From positions 186,001 to 250,000 of the forward strand of contig NZ_QMBQ01000009.1 in assembly GCF_003289965.1 (NCBI RefSeq): 64,000 bases of DNA. The letters run 5' to 3'. Below are positions 1-7,949 of the stretch, in pieces; position 1 is the first letter of the stretch, and the number at the start of each line of letters is the position of its first letter. The position numbers and the translations under genes were made by a program. The notes below the pieces were generated by a model. It searched no databases, was not told the DNA's origin, and saw only the letters and a program-made list of their open reading frames with translations. Source of the stretch: Mesorhizobium atlanticum. GTDB taxonomy: Bacteria > Pseudomonadota > Alphaproteobacteria > Rhizobiales > Rhizobiaceae.

Positions 1-72
1 AAGATGCGTCTGGAACCCCGGTCTCAAGAGGAGGCGATCGGCGGGCGTGGGCGGGTATTTTAGTCGTCGCCC

Positions 73-591
73 ATGTCGCGCTATTTGATGAGCTCCCAAT
101 GCGTCTTTGACGTGATCAAGAGGCGTAACCTTGATGCCGAGCTTTGGCTGGAAGCTGCGGACGCGCGCGGCATCTATGCAGACGACATTTGCATCAGTGC
201 CGTGACGCCAATGACCATCCGATGGCAGCTTGAACAGGCACTGACTGCGGCACGGGCGAAGCCCGAAGCCGCCGCGTATCCAGTCCCCTTGATCAGGGAT
301 TTCATCGACCAGGCGAACAGGTTCTTCGAAGATTTCGCTCGCGATGATCGGATAATCGCGATGGATCATCGAATTGCGGTACGCTGGGGCGATCTGCTCG
401 ATATGAAGATCACCTATGGAAGCCCCGACGGTCGGCTTTACGATGTGCCAAGCGCGACGAAAGTTGAGATCGCCACGGCGTTAGTTGGGAGGGGAGATTT
501 CCCGTTCGTCTACGTCGACTACCATCAGGATGCGCACGCAGGCATCCCGGGGCTCGCTGTAGAAAACCCCGAGAAGTTTTCGCGCAGGTAG
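73..591 (+). CDS. Degenerate PIN-like (VapC-fold) protein
   Basis: The 172-residue product follows the layout of VapC-type PIN ribonucleases: an N-terminal hydrophobic strand (MSRYL), a central helical part, a late helix (VEIATALVGRGD) and a terminal strand ending in ENP, which resembles the usual closing NP. The catalytic acids look lost. The position of the first Asp in the LLDTN motif reads LMSSQ, and the expected Glu after the second strand is absent. It therefore probably has no nuclease activity, if the fold assignment is right. The stop lies one base before the start of the patatin gene, so the two are almost certainly co-transcribed. No antitoxin gene is visible upstream, though only 72 bases are available. 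It may act as a regulator or scaffold for the phospholipase. Fold call is by eye only. Confidence 0.55.
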   Translation: MSRYLMSSQCVFDVIKRRNLDAELWLEAADARGIYADDICISAVTPMTIRWQLEQALTAARAKPEAAAYPVPLIRDFIDQANRFFEDFARDDRIIAMDHRIAVRWGDLLDMKITYGSPDGRLYDVPSATKVEIATALVGRGDFPFVYVDYHQDAHAGIPGLAVENPEKFSRR

Positions 592-592
592 A

Positions 593-1552
593 ATGACGCA
601 AACGGCTCCCAAACGCTTTCAGATATTGGCGCTCAGCGGTGGGGGTTATCGGGGACTCTTCGGCGCCGAGTTTCTCGCCGCGTGCGAGTCGACGTTCAAG
701 GCTCGCTGCAGCAGCCGTTTTGGTATCATCGCTGGCACCTCCATCGGCGCGCTTCTTGCAGCCGGCCTTTCAGCATCCGTTCCAGCCACGACCTTGGCTG
801 CAACAATCGAGGATTACGGACCGTCGATCTTTGCGCGCAGTTTCACCACTCGCATAAAACAACACGTGGTCGCGGCACCCTATTCGCCAATTTCAATCCT
901 TGAGGCCATTCGCAAGACGCTCGGCAAGCCTGTTGCCACAACGCAACTCAGCGACTTTAGCCCACCGCTCATAATAACAGCCGTCAACTACTCCACAGGC
1001 GAAACGAGCATCTTTCGTTCCAAGGGCATCGCGGGTAAATCCGCCAGTTCCGTAAGCATCGAGGACGCCATCCTCGCAAGCGCGGCAGCGCCGACATTTT
1101 TCCCGACGAAGAAGATAGGCCCCAGCGAATACATCGATGGCGGCCTGGTGGCGAACGCACCAGACATGATCGCACTGATCGACGCGTTGAACTTCGGTCA
1201 CGCGCGGATGGAGGAGGTCTATCAGCTTTCGATCGGCACCGCATCCCGCCGGCAGGGCGCTGCGGTGCATGACAAATCCCGAGCGCCTGGGTCCGTTTCG
1301 TGGATAGCACGCCGTGGGCTTGTTCAAACGATCATGGCAGCGCAAGAACATCTGGTATTGTCTCAAATGGACAGCCTCCTTCGAAATCGGTTCTTGCGCA
1401 TTGACGAAGAACCCGCGCAAAACCAGGTTGAAGCCATCAAATCACTGGACCTTGCGTCGCGTGGTGCAACAGAAACATTGCGGCTCTTGGCAGACAAAGC
1501 CTTCGAAGAACGTAAAGCTAGTCGGCCGTTGAGGGATTTCTTCGTCCGTTAG
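593..1552 (+). CDS. Patatin-like phospholipase (CapV-type)
   Basis: This 319-residue protein has the full patatin catalytic set: the oxyanion loop GGGYRG (residues 16-21), the nucleophile elbow GTSIG (Ser50), a typical ASAAAPTFFP segment, and the Asp182 dyad residue in DGG. Patatin lipases hydrolyse phospholipid acyl chains. In CBASS systems (CapV) and other bacterial immune systems they act as membrane-degrading effectors. No cGAS-like nucleotidyltransferase is in the window, so a CBASS assignment is not supported. It follows a PIN-like gene by one base and converges with the Argonaute operon, overlapping its last gene by 4 bases. That arrangement suggests it belongs to the defence island. 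A housekeeping lipase cannot be excluded. Confidence 0.85.
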   Translation: MTQTAPKRFQILALSGGGYRGLFGAEFLAACESTFKARCSSRFGIIAGTSIGALLAAGLSASVPATTLAATIEDYGPSIFARSFTTRIKQHVVAAPYSPISILEAIRKTLGKPVATTQLSDFSPPLIITAVNYSTGETSIFRSKGIAGKSASSVSIEDAILASAAAPTFFPTKKIGPSEYIDGGLVANAPDMIALIDALNFGHARMEEVYQLSIGTASRRQGAAVHDKSRAPGSVSWIARRGLVQTIMAAQEHLVLSQMDSLLRNRFLRIDEEPAQNQVEAIKSLDLASRGATETLRLLADKAFEERKASRPLRDFFVR

Positions 1553-2691
1553 CGAATTTCCTGAAGAAGACGTGCCCGAGCGTTTTTTTCCCAGTCGTCG
1601 TATGGTGTCGTCGGGCTCCAGAACATATGCCAAGCGTCCTGGAGCACGCCTGAGATCTTGGGAGGGTCCTGGATGTTGAACCCCATGATTCCACACTCCC
1701 GAAACGCAGTGACAGCGGCGCTGGCTATGCCCTGCAAGACCTCGGGTGGATAGCAAAGGTCAAAGAGGACCGTCTTTCCAGAAATCCGATCGCTCGCCAG
1801 ATCCTGCCAAGCCCGCTCGACCGCTTCGGCATCCTGTTCACAGCCGGTTTGTCGCAAAACCGCAAGGATCACCGACATTCGTGCGTCGTCAGCGGGATGC
1901 GATGTAAGACTGGTGCGCGGAACTTGGAAAATGCCCTTCCCCCTTCGAAAGCAGAGATGGTAGTTGGTCCATCCATAGGCGGGTCCCGCGCAAAATGCCC
2001 CGAAGGCATCGCATAGAAACTCCTCACACCACGTTTCAATCCAGCATCTGCGCCAAAGTGCATACCGAAACGTCATGTCGGCTCCGCCGCGCCGACGTTC
2101 TGCGCGCACCGAGGCGCCGTCCAACGCAACACCCCGCTCGTTCCTAATCTTTCGAAAGGCGTCTGACAGGGGATCTAGCCTAGGATTTGTAACGCCTTCT
2201 AAAGCGACCAAGGGATGACAGAGCTCATGATAGAGGTCCGGAAGCTGCAGAAAGTAGCGGCCTTCGAGCAGAGGCACCCGCAGGAGGTTGAACGATGAGG
2301 AAATCTCGAAATAGTCCTGCGATGTGTGGCTGACCGACGGTGTCACGAGCGGGTAGCGGATTTCCATGCAAATGGCAGTCAAGAGCCGGTTCAGATCGGC
2401 GTCGTCGGAGGATGTGTTGCTCAAGGCAAAGACACCGAGACGTTCGACATCAGAAATATGCTTGGCAATTGCCTGATATGTTCGCGATATCGCTCCTATG
2501 TCGCGCGGCGACGCCTCAAGGCTTTCGAGCGCCTGGGCCAGCAGGGTAACCGCATTGTTCAACTCTCCCACGCATTTGCCCTGAAGAGCCCTGAGTTCGA
2601 GCCCGCCTGCTGAATGTGCAATCTCGATAAGATCCCTAGCACGCTTGATCGCGTGACTGATAGCCCCGCGCAAATACGCGGCGGCGATCAC
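1549..2691 (-). CDS. Putative HExxH metallopeptidase-like protein, last gene of the Argonaute operon
   Basis: The product has about 380 residues and I do not recognise the family. It contains HELCH (about residues 156-160), matching the zinc motif HExxH. About 64 residues later comes WCEEFLCDAFG, followed by GPAY and then SHP near residue 266. Spacing like this is seen in gluzincin peptidases, where a downstream Glu supplies the third zinc ligand. The N-terminal 110 residues are helical. The best start is GTG at 2691, which forms a GTGA overlap with the stop of the small upstream gene. A TTG three bases earlier is also possible. It is translationally coupled to the Argonaute operon, so it may be an accessory or a protease-type effector. 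That role is inference from position. Confidence 0.6.
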   Translation of the reverse strand: MIAAAYLRGAISHAIKRARDLIEIAHSAGGLELRALQGKCVGELNNAVTLLAQALESLEASPRDIGAISRTYQAIAKHISDVERLGVFALSNTSSDDADLNRLLTAICMEIRYPLVTPSVSHTSQDYFEISSSFNLLRVPLLEGRYFLQLPDLYHELCHPLVALEGVTNPRLDPLSDAFRKIRNERGVALDGASVRAERRRGGADMTFRYALWRRCWIETWCEEFLCDAFGAFCAGPAYGWTNYHLCFRRGKGIFQVPRTSLTSHPADDARMSVILAVLRQTGCEQDAEAVERAWQDLASDRISGKTVLFDLCYPPEVLQGIASAAVTAFRECGIMGFNIQDPPKISGVLQDAWHMFWSPTTPYDDWEKNARARLLQEIR

Positions 2692-3041
2692 CAAGAGCTG
2701 GCCCGCGTCGAGAGCGCGGCGCGCTCAGAGTTTACACGCCTGGCGATATCGGCAAGCGCGTGCAACGCGTCGTCAGGAATTGGATGGCTTGCAACGGCCA
2801 CCGCAAGGTGCCCAAGGTCTGCACGGGAATTCCCTTGAGCATCGCGAAGGAGGCTATCGAGCAACAAACCCTCATGACTTGCATTGCCATCTCGAGCGGC
2901 CGCCGCGGCCCGAAGCATTCCGGCCAGTTTTTCAGCTTTGTCAGCAACAGCCGCATCGGCCGACATGAGGATTTCATCGATCAAGAGATGGAAGGATGCA
3001 GCGAGGGATTCCGCACCGCTTATAAGCGACAGCGTACTCAT
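2688..3041 (-). CDS. Small helical protein in the Argonaute operon
   Basis: The 117-residue protein is rich in Ala, Leu and Asp and predicted by eye to be nearly all helical, with no cysteines, no membrane segment and no motif I recognise. Its ATG overlaps the Argonaute stop codon (ATGA), and its own stop overlaps the start of the HExxH gene. It is thus produced from the same message. Candidates include an adaptor for the Argonaute-nuclease pair or an inhibitor of the downstream metallopeptidase-like protein. Neither is shown by the sequence. Confidence 0.6.
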   Translation of the reverse strand: MSTLSLISGAESLAASFHLLIDEILMSADAAVADKAEKLAGMLRAAAAARDGNASHEGLLLDSLLRDAQGNSRADLGHLAVAVASHPIPDDALHALADIARRVNSERAALSTRASSW

Positions 3042-5416
3042 GCCGTTTCCAACTCAACGCTATCGCTTTCATGGAGCATGTCGTCCTCATCGTGTTCCGC
3101 GCCTTCGTCTTTGAGGAAGGTGTCGCAAAGCTTCAAGGATACCGGCAACCGCGAGCAACTTTCTGGCCGCGTCCAGGTAAGGCAGGACAGCCGAAAAATA
3201 TCGTGGAGGGCGTCCTCCATGGAAAGCGTTCCCGCGGCGCGTGTAACGTGCAATGGTCGGGCAGTCCCGCCAGGTAGAAGCGGCCAACCCGTGGTGCAGA
3301 CGTGGCCTTCGCCTTCGGATAGCACCATCCATTCTCCCATGCCGGGATTGAAGATGTCGGGCTTTTGAGCCGGCCACTTGTGAACCTTAAAAAGTCGCAG
3401 CGGCGCCGGAGACGTTTTGCCGATTTCAAACACGCTCAGTTCAAAATCTTCGCAGATATGGCCGTCCTGGGCGAGCGCCCTGCAGGCTGACTGCAGACCC
3501 GCTATCTCGCTTGGGAAAACGCGCCCGTCCCGATGCACGACGATCCTTTTGGCCAGCCTGGGCAGATATTGTGCCTCACTGCGCAGCATGTCGGTCAGCA
3601 GGCTTTCAACGATGCCCGCCGAGAGTTTCTCGTGCTTGCTGGACGTCTTTAGCTTGTGGCGAATAATGCGACCGCCATCAGCAACAAGAACGATGCCTGC
3701 AGTCTGGTGTTTGACGTCGATGCCAATCACCACGTCCGCCGCAAGCCCCGCCGCGAGGACGAACGGCCATTTCGCGTTGGGAATAAGAATCTTGTTGAGG
3801 GCGGCGCCGGTCAGATACCCCGCGAACCGTCCGGCGGGGTCCGGCTTGCGCACATACTTTGCGTCCGCTCCACTGCCCACCCGTTGATAAGCCATGTCGG
3901 GCGTCGTTGCGTGAAAGACGGCGGCGTTGATGCCGTAATCGGTGCGAAGCTTGTTCATCAACAGTGCCGGAAGCTTGTCCTGCATCCGCGCCCGCCCATT
4001 ACTGGCATGGAGCATGATGGCGCAGTCGCCTGGTGTCAGTTTACCTGTCTGCGCGAGCTCGAGGATTGCCTTGGCCTGGTTGGCAGAGTTGACCGGTGCA
4101 CTGAGGTCGTTAAACGACAAGACCTTTGGGCGGTAGCCTCCGCCTGGATACAGTCTGGCGACCTCGTCCTGCAGGTCCTCGACGAAGGCCGGCCCCCATG
4201 CATTCATCACGCTTTGGGGCATAATAAGGACCTGTGGTTCGAGCGGGGAGGCTTCGTAGAAGCCAGCGCCTTTCTGTTCCAGAAGCCGGCGGCGGCTCTT
4301 TGCGTAATCGCGAACGTCGACCCGGCCCCCGTTGGGGTTGGTACCGTATAGCCGGCGCCCGCCGCCGAAAAGAATATCGGGCAAAGCAAAGGGGCGCGCC
4401 GTAAGCTCTGCCGCATGATCGGCAACCGTGATACGCGCATTGCCGAATATTATATTATCCAGAAAGCTTCTTTTAAATTGGAATACCTTGGATCGACGTG
4501 CGCCCGGCGATTGAATGGTCTGCCTTTGAAGGTAAGCGCCTCGCTTGGAATGCGTGTCGAGGACAGGAAAACAGAGCTCGGCGGGGGCGGCTTTGACCTG
4601 CGCTGTTTCAGATCCGCGATAATTCACGACCGCGCCATCGCCCTTGAGGTCTACCAGAATTTTGGGGATCGGACGTTGGGCATTCTTGTGGAGGTACTCC
4701 TTGAGCGAAATTGCCTTGCCGTTCTCAAAGAGGATAGGATCGCTGACTGACCTTCCGGCGCCACTTATTTTTATTTCGAACCATTGATCCCCCATGCGAT
4801 AAAGGCAGGATGAGCCCTTCATGCCGCGGATGGTGTTTTGGTCGGCACCGGCGCCTATGGGACGAGCGGAGATTAGTTTGGTCTTCGCTTCCAGCAGAAT
4901 GCCGAAACCACCGCGCGGGTAAGGAACGACCCGCAAGGAAACACCTTCGAAGATCTCCACTCCGTCGCGACTGGACGCGGGATCTCGGTGATAGAACGCG
5001 TCGCCCGACCGAGGTCGCCACAGCCCATTGTTTTTGTAGAGCGGGGTTTGAACAATGAAATTCAAAAACCGAAGCCGAATCGGGTCGAGCGCATCGCCAT
5101 CGGCCGAGCAATCGATTTCGACGGTATCGCCAACCGGCTCTAGTGACGCAACCCACCGGACAAGGTTGTGATGCAAAGCGATATTGTCGGCGACGTCTTC
5201 GGGCACCGCCAGATTCATGGTGTCGCCACGTTGCAAGATGGCAAATGGCCGCTGGTATTGGCGCGTGAGCGTTCGCTGCAACCTGGTCACGCCGGCATAG
5301 TACAGGGATCCGGGGACATCATTGCCCATGATTTCAAAGAGCCTGTAGCGGGCAACGACGGTTTCCAGACCGCCGAGCCGATAAAGGTTCGTTTCAAGCA
5401 TGTCCGGTTCATGCAT
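3038..5416 (-). CDS. ago: Long prokaryotic Argonaute with intact PIWI tetrad
   Basis: The 792-residue protein ends in a PIWI domain. Visible tetrad: Asp567 in GIDV, Glu596 in KHEKLS (putative glutamate finger), Asp630 in HRDGR and Asp765 in KLCDTF. The E-to-D spacing of 34 equals that I recall for Clostridium butyricum Ago (E577-D611). LTWTR and RLPVSLK before the last Asp match the usual end of PIWI domains. Residues about 395-510 fit a MID domain, but the usual glutamine of the 5-prime-phosphate pocket seems replaced (GINAAVF), so guide-end recognition may be unusual. About 390 residues precede MID, so this is a long pAgo, probably with a divergent PAZ. It probably cleaves nucleic acid guided by a small DNA or RNA. 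It sits between a Cas4-like nuclease (8-base overlap) and two uncharacterised genes. Confidence 0.9.
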   Translation of the reverse strand: MHEPDMLETNLYRLGGLETVVARYRLFEIMGNDVPGSLYYAGVTRLQRTLTRQYQRPFAILQRGDTMNLAVPEDVADNIALHHNLVRWVASLEPVGDTVEIDCSADGDALDPIRLRFLNFIVQTPLYKNNGLWRPRSGDAFYHRDPASSRDGVEIFEGVSLRVVPYPRGGFGILLEAKTKLISARPIGAGADQNTIRGMKGSSCLYRMGDQWFEIKISGAGRSVSDPILFENGKAISLKEYLHKNAQRPIPKILVDLKGDGAVVNYRGSETAQVKAAPAELCFPVLDTHSKRGAYLQRQTIQSPGARRSKVFQFKRSFLDNIIFGNARITVADHAAELTARPFALPDILFGGGRRLYGTNPNGGRVDVRDYAKSRRRLLEQKGAGFYEASPLEPQVLIMPQSVMNAWGPAFVEDLQDEVARLYPGGGYRPKVLSFNDLSAPVNSANQAKAILELAQTGKLTPGDCAIMLHASNGRARMQDKLPALLMNKLRTDYGINAAVFHATTPDMAYQRVGSGADAKYVRKPDPAGRFAGYLTGAALNKILIPNAKWPFVLAAGLAADVVIGIDVKHQTAGIVLVADGGRIIRHKLKTSSKHEKLSAGIVESLLTDMLRSEAQYLPRLAKRIVVHRDGRVFPSEIAGLQSACRALAQDGHICEDFELSVFEIGKTSPAPLRLFKVHKWPAQKPDIFNPGMGEWMVLSEGEGHVCTTGWPLLPGGTARPLHVTRAAGTLSMEDALHDIFRLSCLTWTRPESCSRLPVSLKLCDTFLKDEGAEHDEDDMLHESDSVELETA

Positions 5417-6356
5417 GACGGGCGTCTTCCCAACAAATTATTCGGAATGCGCATGTGGTACAGGTTTCGGCATTCGTCGCGACATCGAATTCGTCGATAT
5501 CGGAATCTTCATATTTTCCGCCGCCTGGCGCCTCGGACATGGCAAAGGCCGTTTCCATCATGAATAGCTCGGCGTCCTCGAGATCAGCTGCGGTCAGAAC
5601 ATGTTCCCGCACATCGCCCAAGAGGAGCTGGACCTCCTTGAGGACTATTTCGTGGGGAGGCGCCTGCCATTTATCCGGGAACTCGCGGTTAGGCTTGTCC
5701 ATCCGACTGAGCGCAATGGCATAACTTGCAAGTTGATCGCGGGCATCGTTGGCCCCATCTGCATGCACTTTCCAGTCGATAATCTGGATCGGCGCGCCAC
5801 CGGTATAGACAATCAGATCGGGAAAGGCGCTCCCCTCAAGATTGCCAAGGATGTTGAAGTGAAGCCGAGGTTGCGCATGGAAACTCCAGCCGGCGGCGAC
5901 GCCGGCTCGGAAGTCATCGAGGTGATAGAGATTTGTCAGCGCCGTAACGATGTCGTCCCATGCCGCGTCGTAGTCCGCCACGGCAACGTCACGACCATAA
6001 GCGTGTTCAAACAGCAAAAGAAAGGCATCGCCATGATGCGATTTGACCAGTGTCAGGTCTTCCTTTCGGTGCGTTTCCGCGAATTGACGCTGCTTATCGA
6101 ACAATTGCCTTGCATGCTCCTTCGCTTGGCGCAGAGTCAATCGCTCGTCAAAATCCAATTCCGGCACAATTCGCTCCGATATAACAGTATCGACGATCTG
6201 GCCCCGCCATGCCGATAGGGTCGACAGGCTCTTCAAGCGCCGCGCGCGCAACCGGGCTTCGTCCTTGACACGCCCGGTCGACGCCATGACGTTGGCGTAG
6301 AACCACTTGCGCTGACACTGGCGATACATCCGGGCGGATGAGTACGACCATCTCAT
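5409..6356 (-). CDS. Cas4/RecB-type PD-(D/E)XK nuclease with predicted Fe-S cluster
   Basis: The 315-residue protein begins YSSARMYRQCQRKW, typical of RecB/Cas4-family nucleases. The core shows FPD (Asp180), IDWK (Asp194, Lys196) and a following QLASY (Gln208, Tyr212), the signature of the RecB branch. Four cysteines, Cys14 plus C-x2-C-x5-C at 299-308, match the arrangement that binds a 4Fe-4S cluster in Cas4 and AddB. It should act on DNA ends. Its start overlaps the XRE stop (ATGA) and its end overlaps the Argonaute start, so the three are coupled. Cas4-like nucleases have been reported next to pAgo genes. Whether this one makes guides, processes cleaved DNA or is the effector is unknown. 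Confidence 0.87.
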   Translation of the reverse strand: MRWSYSSARMYRQCQRKWFYANVMASTGRVKDEARLRARRLKSLSTLSAWRGQIVDTVISERIVPELDFDERLTLRQAKEHARQLFDKQRQFAETHRKEDLTLVKSHHGDAFLLLFEHAYGRDVAVADYDAAWDDIVTALTNLYHLDDFRAGVAAGWSFHAQPRLHFNILGNLEGSAFPDLIVYTGGAPIQIIDWKVHADGANDARDQLASYAIALSRMDKPNREFPDKWQAPPHEIVLKEVQLLLGDVREHVLTAADLEDAELFMMETAFAMSEAPGGGKYEDSDIDEFDVATNAETCTTCAFRIICWEDARHA

Positions 6357-6811
6357 GAGCGGCCCCGTTCACGCTTTCGGATCAGACTGAGAAAGTCGAC
6401 GAGCGCCTCCTCTTCCTCCGGCGAAACGTCACCAAGTCGGGCGGCCAGGTCCAGCGATCGGGCGGGCGGATCATCGACAGAGCTATGCGGCACCGGGTAG
6501 CCAGCCAGGGCCATGAGGCGCTCGTAGGAAACCTCGTACCGCAGCGCCAAGGTATGCAGGACGGTGGGGGAAGGCGTCCTGATCTTGCCCGTCTCCAGCT
6601 GGCTGAGATAGGCGTTTGACACATCGGTTTCCGCCTCGACCGTGCGCAGACTCAGTCCAAGGCCCTTGCGAACCCTTGCAAGATAGGGACCCAGATCATT
6701 TTTGCCTTTGTCCATGGCGCTAATTATCGCAAGCATGCTAAGTTCGTCAAGCAGACTCTTGGCCGGAGCAGGGTGGTCCGGGATAGCCGTAATTTGCATA
6801 TCCAGTCTCAC
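6353..6811 (-). CDS. XRE-family transcriptional regulator of the Argonaute operon
   Basis: The protein contains a Cro/CI-type helix-turn-helix in the stretch from LARVRKGLGLSLRTVE through NAYLSQLETGK, followed by the conserved SPTVLHTLA and LMALAGYP. A C-terminal acidic helix (SPEEEEALVDFLSLI) may mediate dimerisation. The start at 6811 gives 152 residues. An internal ATG at 6715 (MDKGKND) would trim 32 poorly conserved residues and is equally likely. It is the first gene of the operon and overlaps the nuclease start by 4 bases. It probably autoregulates the five-gene operon, and perhaps the divergent pair starting at 6959. Confidence 0.85.
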   Translation of the reverse strand: MRLDMQITAIPDHPAPAKSLLDELSMLAIISAMDKGKNDLGPYLARVRKGLGLSLRTVEAETDVSNAYLSQLETGKIRTPSPTVLHTLALRYEVSYERLMALAGYPVPHSSVDDPPARSLDLAARLGDVSPEEEEALVDFLSLIRKRERGRS

Positions 6812-6878
6812 TCACAGCCTGGCTGCCACATTCACACATGAAAATATTGGGGATTGGTCGCGGAATCAAATCTTGCGG

Positions 6879-6907
6879 TTGACAACAAAGATAGGCTGAC
6901 GTTGCTA
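6879..6907 (+). promoter_or_regulatory. Possible promoter for the PRTase-NADAR pair
   Basis: A perfect TTGACA at 6879-6884 is followed after 17 bases by the weak hexamer TTGCTA at 6902-6907. It lies about 50 bases before the start chosen at 6959, in the divergent region shared with the XRE gene. The minus 10 match is poor. Confidence 0.35.
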
Positions 6908-6958
6908 TGCCTGTCGCGAATTGGGCTCAGGATGCTGACGGGCGCGGAGGGTGGGGAC

Positions 6959-7945
6959 ATGGCGACAAGAAAAGAACTGCTTGAGAATGTGGTTGAACAA
7001 GTGACTGACTATCGCGAGGGCGAGATTGCTCCGATGAGCGAAGCCCATGTGGATAAGTGGGTCAAGCAGTTTCCTGGCGCGACCCAGGAGCCTATTCTGG
7101 CAGAACTCGCCCATGTCTTTGGCAAGACTTATTTCACCCGAAAAAATGTCGCCGATTTTCTCTCAGCGATAGTTAGCAATCAGAAAATTACGGGCAACGA
7201 TCCCAAAAAATTTTGGAAATCCGTCAAAATATTGCGGATTCAGACGGCAGGAAACAGCCAGAAGGATATGTTGGGAATATTTGAGCAAGCGCTGCAGAAT
7301 ACTTTCGGCTTGAAGATTGCCGACTGCGGCGCCAACGCGCCTGATACATTTTTTTACATCGATGACGTTTTATTTTCTGGCGGGCGGATCAAGCACGATG
7401 TCGTAAAATGGATCAAGGAGGCCGCCCCTCAGACGGGCAATCTTGCAATAGTGACAATGGCCTTCCACTCACTGGGCCAATGGAGAACCGCCAAAGACAT
7501 TGCCGAGGCGGCCAAGGAATCGGGTAAAACCATCAAAGTGACGTGGTGGCGCGTATTTGAGGTCGAGGATCGCAAAGCTTACATGACTAACTCCGACGTG
7601 CTGCGACCCACGGTGATCCCTGCCGATCCAGCAACAGCAGCCTATGTACAAGGCCTTAGCCTGCAACCGGTTCTTCGAACGCCAGGGCAGGTCGGAGGCC
7701 TGGGATTCTTCTCCTGTGAGAAAGGCCGGGCGCTGCTTGAACAGCAATTCTTGGTGTCCGGCGTTGCCGTGCGCGCACAATGCCCCAACCTTAACACCTA
7801 TATGCGCCCCCTGGGAAACAGCATGATGGGCACGACCGGCTTCGGTTCAATGATAGTCACCTATCGCAACTGCCCCAATAACGCCCCGCTGGTGTTATGG
7901 GCCGGAAATCCATGGTATCCCTTGTTCTCGAGGAAAACGAACTAA
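6959..7945 (+). CDS. Phosphoribosyltransferase-like protein (PRTase of a NADAR pair)
   Basis: The protein has 328 residues. Start chosen at ATG 6959, preceded by a strong GGAGGG; the frame stays open upstream to 6854 but those codons look non-coding. The key motif is FFYIDDVLFSGGR (Asp135, Asp136, Ser140, Gly141, Gly142), which matches the acidic ribose-phosphate loop of type I PRTases (VDDVxxTG). The N-terminal 90 residues are helical, and the C-terminal part is rich in aromatics and Gly. The NADAR gene follows after 4 bases. PRTase genes are known partners of ADP-ribose/NAD-processing enzymes in bacterial conflict systems. It may act on NAD-derived ribose phosphates. The exact reaction is unknown. 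Confidence 0.75.
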   Translation: MATRKELLENVVEQVTDYREGEIAPMSEAHVDKWVKQFPGATQEPILAELAHVFGKTYFTRKNVADFLSAIVSNQKITGNDPKKFWKSVKILRIQTAGNSQKDMLGIFEQALQNTFGLKIADCGANAPDTFFYIDDVLFSGGRIKHDVVKWIKEAAPQTGNLAIVTMAFHSLGQWRTAKDIAEAAKESGKTIKVTWWRVFEVEDRKAYMTNSDVLRPTVIPADPATAAYVQGLSLQPVLRTPGQVGGLGFFSCEKGRALLEQQFLVSGVAVRAQCPNLNTYMRPLGNSMMGTTGFGSMIVTYRNCPNNAPLVLWAGNPWYPLFSRKTN

Positions 7946-7949
7946 GCTC

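Noticed and set aside
893..1420. Minus-strand open frame over the patatin gene
   Set aside because: Antisense shadow of a gene with clear catalytic motifs.
73..1552. CBASS operon
   Set aside because: The patatin resembles CapV, but no cGAS/DncV-type nucleotidyltransferase is present in the window.
2760..3368. Plus-strand open frame over the Argonaute operon
   Set aside because: Antisense shadow; no recognisable domain.
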